Source of the DNA: Poa pratensis
Taxonomy: Eukaryota > Streptophyta > Magnoliopsida > Poales > Poaceae
DNA length: 64,000 nt
Assembly (NCBI GenBank): GCA_947311845.1
Contig: CAMZMU010000020.1
Location: 40,360,489-40,424,488, forward strand
Direction: 5' to 3'
The notes beneath the pieces were generated by a model that saw nothing but the letters and a program-made list of their open reading frames with translations, was not told the DNA's origin and did not search any database. Both the position numbers and the translations under genes were made by a program. Shown piece by piece: positions 56,497 to 64,000 of the stretch (position 1 is its first letter; each line of letters starts with the position of its first letter).

Positions 56497-57894
56497 ATAG
56501 TCGAAAACCCATCCCGACAAGTGCACGATTTTTCTACTCAAACCTACGTCCCTCCTGGCCATTCCCAAACACGCACTTGGTCTTGCCTGCTGCGAGTGGT
56601 AGGCGGTGCTACCAGCGTGGTCGTCTATGGTGCGAGCCGGCGGTGTCTATCATCGGATTCGACCTACGCGGATAGTGGGTATGGTGGTACGAGTTGTAGG
56701 CGCTCTCATCGGTGGATTTCGATGGGTTGCTTCGCGTTTTTTTTCGATGGTTGTGGAGAGTTGTAGGGTGGTAAAGGGAAACGAGGGAAGCGGTGTGCGG
56801 GACACATGTCAGACGGTGGAGGATCGCTTGGAGGACTCTCAGCAGTTTTCTATTTTTTTTTTTGCCAAACCAAACTCACTGAATTTAAATCGCCTCAGTC
56901 CACACAACTGATCTCAATTCTTAAGCTACATGAATCCAATCATCATGACCAAGCTCAATTCAGCGTAAAAAAAGCGCTAGAACCTCGTGCTGCAGTGACA
57001 CTGCAGATGACTACATGAGCATATCAACGTGGAAAACGACAGTTCGTTTCAGACCAGAAATGTTTTCTTAACACGCACGTGATTGCCACGTAGACTCGCA
57101 CAGCCACTAGCTGAACTGCTAGTCCTATCCAGATGGCACGGGATGGATAACAGCGCGTGTGCAGTGTACCCATCGATACTGGTCAGAATTTTGGTCCGTT
57201 CCCCATCACACGTTTTGTATAATCACCACCAATTGTTCTTCTCAAGACTTCAGAGCCCCCCGGTTACCAAATTGATAAACATAGAATGCAACCTGCAAGA
57301 GAAAAAGCAAATCGACTATAAGTGAAGCTGTTCAATTATAGGGGGCCTAATCTCTCTGAGTATTAGGATAATGCAGAATGGTCATGCAGCTACATTCAGA
57401 TCCAACTAGTTTCAGGTACACGTCTTCAGGGAATTAATTGCTAATGCACAAAATAACAATGAATCGACATAAACGTCACAAGGTGATCCTCACAGTCACA
57501 GGACATTCATATTTAGCAAAATAGATAAATGCAGAGAGCTATCATCCCGTCCTTTCTAGTGACGGTTTTCGACGAAACCGTGTACTTCCGGGTGGACAAT
57601 GACATTATACTGGCCCCTAGAAGGGGTAACAGACAAGACTTCATTATCCAAAGATAATAAACAATGTCCAACCAGAGAGTATGAGGCATGATTTATGAAT
57701 AATGAACTAGGGAATTCAATGGACGGCGGGGTTTAAGAGGTATTACCACGTGCTTAATAATAATATTTCCAGAGGCCGGTGGCATGCTGCTGTGGCACCA
57801 AAGATAACTATGCGAGGCTCCCTGCACTATGTCTATGTAGGGGACTGCTGAGTCATAAAGCTGCAGAGCACATGCTGCAACCTTTCATGGTTGG
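56497..57894. other. Intergenic stretch, no gene seen
   Basis: No domain in the frames at 56521-57325. 57540-57640 is mixed sequence without repeats. Its last bases are the target site of the next retroposon. Confidence 0.45.
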
Positions 57895-57906
57895 GACTTG
57901 CTCGGA

Positions 57907-59035
57907 GGGCTCTCCCTAGGAAGGAAGCTGCTCCCTCCCCTCCTCTATCCCTTCGCTCCCAAACAGTTCTTGAGAGGCGACTCTCGCAAATCGCCGCCGC
58001 CCCTCTCCTTCCTTCGCTCCGGTGGGCTCGCCGGCCGGCGTGGAGATGGAGTAGGTGGTCAGGCACCCTCTGTATATAGTAGATCTAGGTTAGTAGCTAG
58101 GTTTCTTGGGCGACATGCTCGGCTTTGGCTTCATGCCGTAGGTGTTGAAGGTCGGCTGGCGGATCTTGGCGGCCAGATCCGCCGCACCATGAGCTTCTTC
58201 TTCCTTTCTGCGATCTGGTGGTGGCAGCCGGTGTTGTCAAGAAGGTCGGCGAGCTCATGCATCCTTCCAAATAAGGTACGCTTGGGGATTTGGGGGTGGA
58301 GCTTTTCTGGCCAAGCTCAATCCCGCTCGATGTTCTTGTTTCTTGCTGTGGAGCTTCTCTGGTCGAAGCCGAAGATGGTGATGAAACAAGCACTCAAATC
58401 CCTCAATAAGGCCTATAAATCTGCTGTCTGCTACTGCTATTCTTTCTTTGCTCTACCTCCTCTTGCTTGTGGTGGAAGTTTGGAGTTCGACGGTGGAGTT
58501 GTTTATCAGGAGCAGTGGTTGAGAGCTGGTGATTTGATCTTGTCGATGGACGAGGTGATCTTTTCTTCTGCTCACTGTGGTAGTGATGAGAGGAAGTGGA
58601 TTATCGGATGCAAAATTGTCATCAAATCACCATGGAGTAGAGATACCGCGAGTTGCTGTACAATCTCGACAGCCTTTTGCAGCTGTTCGACTATGGAAGC
58701 CATCTGGTGGCTATGCTTTTCGATTTTCATCGGCATTTGTTCAACCTCCGGCAGGAGGCCCTTCCTGAAGTTCGTCACGGCATTCTACATCGCCTTCATG
58801 TCAAGTGGTCATGTCCCCGATGTGGAGGATGATGGCAGTGGCTCGAGCTTCTTCTTCAGCATAGACGGCGGAGGACCCAATTGCATTCTCATTTCTCTGT
58901 GTAGGGTTATCTCTGTAAGACTTAGGGACCTGTTTGTAATTTCTGTCTTTCAGTTGGTCCTTAATGTAAATGTACCCGCCGATATGTAATGAAAGGTATC
59001 CAGGCCCTTTGGGCCGCTCCTTGTTCAAAAAAAAA
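57907..59035 (+). mobile_element. Poly(A) retroposon (1,129 bp) with 12-bp target duplication and a long open frame
   Basis: Direct repeat gacttgctcgga at 57895-57906 and 59036-59047; A-run at 59027-59035. GC-rich leader, then a T/G-rich body. One frame stays open for 363 codons (57898-58989), covering nearly the entire element, but its protein (Trp/Cys/Phe/Ser-rich) matches nothing I know, and the first codons lie in the target repeat. It has no reverse transcriptase, so it must have been moved by LINE enzymes. It may be a non-coding RNA-derived element or a processed gene copy. Confidence 0.85.
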
Positions 59036-59089
59036 GACTTGCTCGGAAACGAACAAGACAAGAACAAAAAGGTTTCTTGCAAGCAACTT

Positions 59090-61829
59090 TCTTGATACAT
59101 GTACCCTATATATAAAAGTAGGTGCAAACCGCGCTCAGGTAGGCCATCCATGTCGCCGAAAGCCGCTGGCCGTCCGATCGCGCCGTCGGGTGGCCCAGAT
59201 GCGCTCGCGCTCGCGCTACTATAGCAGGCGAATTTCTTCCAATCACGCGACGACACGTCGCCCGCACAGATTTTGGCGCACGAACATTTGCGGAAAACCC
59301 CCGCAAATCCAAAAATTACCCCGCAGTCCTCCCACCCGCTCGGTCTCCTTCCCGAGCTCTCTCTCTCTCTCGCGATTCCCAAATCGCCGCCGCCGTCGCC
59401 TTGCTTCCACGGCCGGCTCCGGTCGCCTCGGCCGCCTCCGTCGGTCGCAAACGACGTGCCTCGGTGCCCTCCTCCTTCCTGTCCAGCTCGATCTGGATTT
59501 CCCCCGATCCCTGCGTCGCCCTCCTCCTATGCACCCTCGCCGCCAGGACCCAATCCCGTGCCTCCCCATCTCCTTCGACCAGTCGGCCGCCGCGGCGACC
59601 TCCCGCTACCCTCCCCATGCAGGATGTTGAGGAGAGAGGAGAAGAAGATGAGACGAAAGGCCAAGGCAACGACGAGATCCACGACGAAGCCCACAACAAG
59701 ATCTTGCATCCTCAGGTGTTCCTCCTATTCCATGCGAGGGGGATTCGCCTTAGTCTTAGGCCACGGCCACGGGTTGGACAAAACGTTGCCTCAGATTGAG
59801 CGCCCGGCGCCCGGCGGCGACCCAGCCCACATCCTCTCCGGCCGGCCGGTAATCGAGCGGATGAGCACTGCAGCAGCAGGCCAGCACTTCCCGGCCTCCC
59901 CCTCACCAGTAAGCTAGACTCCTCCTCGGCTCCTCCTCTCCTTACGCATTCCTTCCTCTCTCTTTCTCCTGTCAATTCCTATCTAATTGCATCGCCTTCT
60001 CCCCTCCTCTCCATATATTTTTTTAGATTGCTATCTAATGGCATAACGGCAGCAGCCTACAAATCTTAAGCTTCCAGTATGGCGTCGTGTTCCTGTTTTA
60101 GAGAAATAGCAATGGCAAAAAAATATATAATGCAGATGCAGTTTCTGTAATCATGTAGAGTGCAGGCCCATTTTCTGAAAAGATCAGAGAATCAACTCCA
60201 TCCATGCTAGAAGGTGTTGGGTGTTTTGACCCCTTTAGCTACTAATTTACTTATTTATTGAACTTATCATCGTATTGGCACATTTTCAAAATGTCGTACT
60301 CCCGTATCTGTATAGGCCTGCTACCGACATTATATTTGTATCCTTATCAGTGTCGTGTAGGTTGTCGAGACCATGGTGGTTGCTGTTATATCCGAGGAGA
60401 AGGTTGTGGAGGTGGACATGGAGGCAGCAATGCCATCCATCAGGGGATGCCTAGCGATATGCATCAAAACTGCCATGCAGTACTTATATGCCCTATTATC
60501 ACTATTATTCCCAAAAATGGATGATTTAGTCTAAGTTTTCTGAAGAAAACCAATGTCCTCTGTACTTATTTCAAACTGTTGATGCAATCATGCATATTAG
60601 ATAGACTTCTAAAAACGCTGATATTGTTGTGCATACTACAGACTGTTGTGGCATTCTTAACTTTTGAAAGACATTCCTTCCAGTTGCACATGCTGAAAAG
60701 GTACGACAATTTTTAAGTAAACCTGTATTCATTTGTATGGAAACAGGCAAAGCTCTCTTGCTTTAATTACTCGGGGGAGATATAAGTTGCACACAATGTC
60801 TATTGGAAGAATGGATGATCTAACATGTGTTATACTCACTAACAGGTCAGCATCGTTGATATAAAGCTTTCAACAGATGAGACCGCTAGCACTTCCGGCC
60901 GGCACGAAGACACTAATAATCGACGTATGTACAGAAGTTCATCTCTGTTTTGTTCTTTTTCGTCTGTGATTTCTATTAGCACTGACTCCCTCTATCTGGA
61001 GGAAATAACATCAGTTGCGATGGCCACCGCCCACCAGCGCTATCTCTGACAGTAACAGGGCGGCACCACATCATCCTCCATTCATGTTGTTGACAATACA
61101 CTCTCCTCAAGTAAGCTTCTCTTCAATAGATGCACAATGGTGTCTCTGTTAGTTTATTATAGATATGAACATATTTTGAAACAGGATTAAATTGTTTGTA
61201 GCTGGACACTTACTGTTCGTACCTTCACACAGTACGTGCTAAACAATGGAGCATATGCATCTTTCAGTGAGAGGGATCAGGTAAAAAAATGTCTCTACAT
61301 AATATTAACATATTTCAAGTTTATATTCGAGCTTACGGAAAGTACAATGGTTGGCTTTACATGTAACGTGTAATATATAGTTTTTCCTGCACATTTAGCT
61401 GTGCCAGTAAAATTTTGTTCAAATTTGTGTTCCTTTTACTTCGCCTAAGGATTATACTGAGTAGGACATTCATTCCAACAGTCCTAGGTTTGGCCAAGTA
61501 CATTGCGATTTAGTTGTACGACAAAGGTGGCAATGTAAAAATAAATTCTTATTGTTCAGGTTACAAATTATTGCTGTTTAAAATAATGAGTTGACAGAAC
61601 TGAAGATTAGCTAGGATTCCAACGGAATAGCGGGATTTAACTAGATGCACTTATGTGGACACTCTCACTCTCAATGGTCTTTAATGAGTTTTTGACATAG
61701 CAATCTGAGATCCGGTAGTCCTTCCAGGGTACTTAAACTACTCATTTCAGCATGTAGTTAGTTCACATTTAATTAATCAGATTTCTTTTGCTGCTATTTT
61801 CAACAATAATGCTCTTTTCTAATGCAGCG
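59090..61829 (+). other. Gene-like pieces of unknown origin, possibly in a Helitron
   Basis: 59100-59135 ('taccctatatataaaagta') resembles 61845-61870, which may be a Helitron 5' end. A GC-rich 5'-gene-like region follows (59330-59930, with a CT run at ~59356). Possible exons bounded by splice signals: about 60361-60479 ('EEKVVEVDMEAAMPSIRG') and 60846-60924 ('VSIVDIKLSTDETASTSG'). They were not assigned to a family. No intact gene is evident. Confidence 0.35.
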
Positions 61830-61839
61830 ACCCAGACAT

Positions 61840-63645
61840 ACTACCTATATATGAAAGTACAATAGATTCACGGAGCTTCACGCCATCCACGTTGCGCGCC
61901 AACCAGAGCCGTCCGATCCGCGCGATGGACAGCCCAGGTTTCGCCATGTCGTCTGTTTCCGGTTCGCACTGTTGCTGCGCGATTTTCAGCCAACCTAACG
62001 CGGATTTGCTTCTTGGTGCTGGATGCACCCGCGTTGCAGGACGACTTCTACCTCAACCTCATGGACTGTTCTTCGCACAATGTCCTCGCCATCCAATTGG
62101 GGAATTGTGTTCCTTGCAAGACTTTTTTCCCCTGAGACTTGGAGTAGAGATACTAAACAAAGTTTTATCACTGCACAGGTCACCAAGCTCTGCGATTTGG
62201 GGGCAGACGACATTGTTTGTTCCGTTGGTTGGGCGCAGCGTGCCACTCACCTGACTGTAGGGACTAACCAGGGCAAAGTTCAGGTTTCATCTTGCTCCCA
62301 CATCTGGAATGATCAAATGACATGGTAATGATCCATTAATGTTTGGATGATACTAAAATCTTATTTCTCACTGAAAGCTTCAATTCAAACACCAAATAGT
62401 GCAGTTGTACACTTAGTTGTGAGAATTTTTGAAGTTTGCAAAACTATCACCATTTACCTCCCAGTATGGATTAGGGGTGATTGCTCTGTTTTAGAGTTTT
62501 TGACCATACACGCGGTCAAGTATAGGAGTTTCATGGGCAACCTGAATTACTGTCAATACCATCTTCAGTTATATGTTTAACAATAAAGTCGACAATTCAC
62601 GTAATATTCTGTTGGTAAAAATGTCCATTCCTGTTAGCTTTTGTTATCGGTTGGAAAATTTTATATTCCAAGAGTGTCTGTAATTCTGATTTCGACCTGC
62701 ATTTTATCTTATGTAGATATGGGATGCAATAAGATGCAAAAGAATGAGAACTATGGAAGGACATCGTACAATCCTATGAGATAGAACAATAATTATGCAG
62801 ACAATAGTTTTCCTCTGGTTGTTATTGCTCAATTTTAAGTGACTGTTTGCTGATTATAATGAACAGATGCATACTTCTCTAGAGATGCCCCGTGCCTTCT
62901 ACTCCAGTCTCTCTATATCCTTAGACATCCCGCGTTTACACTTTTCTGTAGCCATATGCCAATTAGAGTTGAATTCGACATATATTTTACACTGAATTCT
63001 ACAAGTGGTTGTTATTTCGGCAGTTCTAGGTTCATGGTTTGGACCAGTAAGGAAGTTATAGTTGCAATTAGGCCATTCATGTGACTTGATAAACCAACTG
63101 TATCATGTTAGGTGTACAGACAATGATAAGATATCCATTATTGCACAATCTCCTACCCTAATTAGGATAATGTGGATTGTCAGGACGGTGACTGTTATCT
63201 TAATCTAACAATCTCAGCATCTCAATGAGGTAATGGGGAAGGGCTCTTTCTCTTGCAGCTGAACTCTCCTTTGAGCTGCCAGCTTCATAACTATACCTGC
63301 CTCCTTTCCTTTATTTCAATTTTCTGTGGATACACCTTTTATATTAGTATATGATTGTCGTCCTACCGCTTAGAACGAAATAGTAAATATTAGTATTCTG
63401 ATGAAAATTCGTCGACTCTTCGTATTTGCAAAACAAAAATCGGACCACGCTTTTGATAAATTTATTTGAGTGTGTACCTACACGACTAAGACCCACCGCC
63501 TAAGAGATCACATCTCCGCTCTCTTCTCTTATGTTCACAATCCATTTAATTGCTTTCGATCAAGGAAAAAAAATACATTATCACCTATTCCAATATTTAG
63601 TATCACCACACGGGCGCGGGCGTGTCGCCGCGCTAAATTGTCTAG
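61840..63645 (+). mobile_element. Probable Helitron carrying a captured cell-cycle gene fragment
   Basis: The 3' end is a hairpin (gcgcgg ... ccgcgc, 63614-63633), then eight bases and CTAG at 63642-63645 followed by T. It closely resembles the end at 52119 (shared 'accacacggg'). The 5' side is placed near 'tactacctatatatgaaagt' (about 61845) because a similar stretch occurs at 59105. The exact first base is not known. Confidence 0.5.
62019..62779 (+). pseudogene. FIZZY-RELATED/CCS52 (APC/C activator) gene fragment, three partial exons
   Basis: Piece 1 (62019-62110) reads '[16 protein letters not shown]' and '[14 protein letters not shown]'. Exon 2 (62179-62283, clean AG..GT borders) reads 'VTKLCDLGADDIVCSVGWAQ' and 'RATHLTVGTNQGKVQ'. 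Exon 3 (62717-62779, after tatgtag) reads 'IWDAIRCKRMRTMEGHR', then a stop. These are consecutive parts of the first WD40 blades of plant FZR/CCS52, which recruits substrates to the anaphase-promoting complex. The N-terminus, most of the propeller and the C-terminal IR tail are missing, and a Trp normally found after 'LVD' is Cys. Retained intron position indicates copying from genomic DNA, as Helitrons do. Confidence 0.8.
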
Positions 63646-64000
63646 TACAACCATAAGAATACATTGCAATACCATTCCCCACACCCACAGGCGAGTGAGG
63701 GAGGAAGAGAGAGGCGCGCGCGCGCACACACAGAGGAACGAAGAGGAAGGAGCTGAACAAGGCATGGAGAGCAAGCACACGGACCAGGTATGCTCGATCT
63801 GATACCGAGTCCCTCCAGTAATCCAGACATCCAGTTCCTGAAGATTTGAGCCAAGACCCAAGATGAAGAATTTAGATATTAGACTGAGCGCGAAACCTAA
63901 GTTATCCAAGTCATATATGATCTCTATTCCTATGGTGGTCACATCAAAATAAAATCTGTTGAGATTCTCATAGAGATTTTTCTTCTTAATGTTTGGTCAG
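63646..64000 (+). other. Right-edge flank with a GC/CA simple repeat
   Basis: A run of GCGCGCGC then CACACACA at about 63716-63730. Sequence downstream of 63790 would be an intron or intergenic. Confidence 0.5.
63764..63787 (+). CDS. Possible first coding exon of a gene running off the right edge
   Basis: ATG followed by eight codons (MESKHTDQ) and a good donor (CAG|GTATGC). It sits after a purine-rich leader. Nothing further can be tested in the window. Confidence 0.25.

Noticed and set aside
59243..59917. Several overlapping frames of 100-214 codons on both strands
   Set aside because: All are Arg/Pro/Ala-rich readings of the same GC-rich leader-like DNA; none shows a family pattern.
1..64000. 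CRISPR arrays, bacterial operons, rRNA genes, phage or defence systems
   Set aside because: None seen; introns, LTR elements and MITEs mark this as plant nuclear DNA.

Overview
The window looks like plant nuclear DNA, most likely from a large-genome grass of the wheat/barley tribe (Triticeae). The basis is low gene density, GT-AG introns, grass-style LTR retrotransposons, Stowaway and Harbinger MITEs, hAT and Helitron-like pieces, and degenerate LINEs. The species cannot be fixed from the sequence alone. Nothing prokaryotic was seen.

Layout. 1-4482 is the 3' part of a gypsy-type LTR element, including a 1,508-bp LTR. It inserted into the gag region of a small copia element on the minus strand (LTR 4957-5168). 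5536-13825 is a minus-strand GDSL esterase/lipase pseudogene, split by a complete but decayed 6.5-kb Copia element (5960-12490, duplicated target TCGTC). 14932-15774 is a poly(A)-type retroposon with a 16-bp target duplication. 16400-17330 is the end of a dead LINE. 17743-19729 is an apparently intact six-exon QWRF-family gene. 20905-28565 is a young gypsy-derived element that has lost most of gag-pol and carries two antisense, frameshifted gene-like regions. 28571-33060 is intergenic with small elements. 33060-33549 holds an RPA70-like OB-fold remnant. 34110-36781 is a LINE with reverse transcriptase and RNase H, followed by two more copies of the 14.9-kb retroposon family (37300-38718).

The right half has two small intact multi-exon genes. 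One encodes an 83-residue protein of unknown function (39025-41581). The other encodes a 95-residue probable mitochondrial inner-membrane protein resembling 'fiber protein Fb15' (46172-50101). Between and beyond them lie a 1-kb hAT element with perfect 16-bp ends (42290-43296), a foldback element with pol III-like boxes (45391-46041), two related Helitron-type 3' ends (52119 and 63645), a 2.9-kb element with inverted ends carrying an LTR fragment and a possible B3-like gene piece (52306-55185), a Harbinger-type MITE (56182-56493), a retroposon with a 363-codon open frame (57907-59035), and three exons of a FIZZY-RELATED/CCS52 cell-cycle gene inside a probable Helitron (62019-62779).

Only three genes look functional: QWRF, the 83-aa gene and Fb15-like. 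The most unusual points are the Copia element whose gag starts inside the LTR and splices across the LTR/internal junction with no usual primer-binding site, the pol-less gypsy derivative with antisense genes and repeated copies of its own polypurine tract, and the gene pieces inside transposons.
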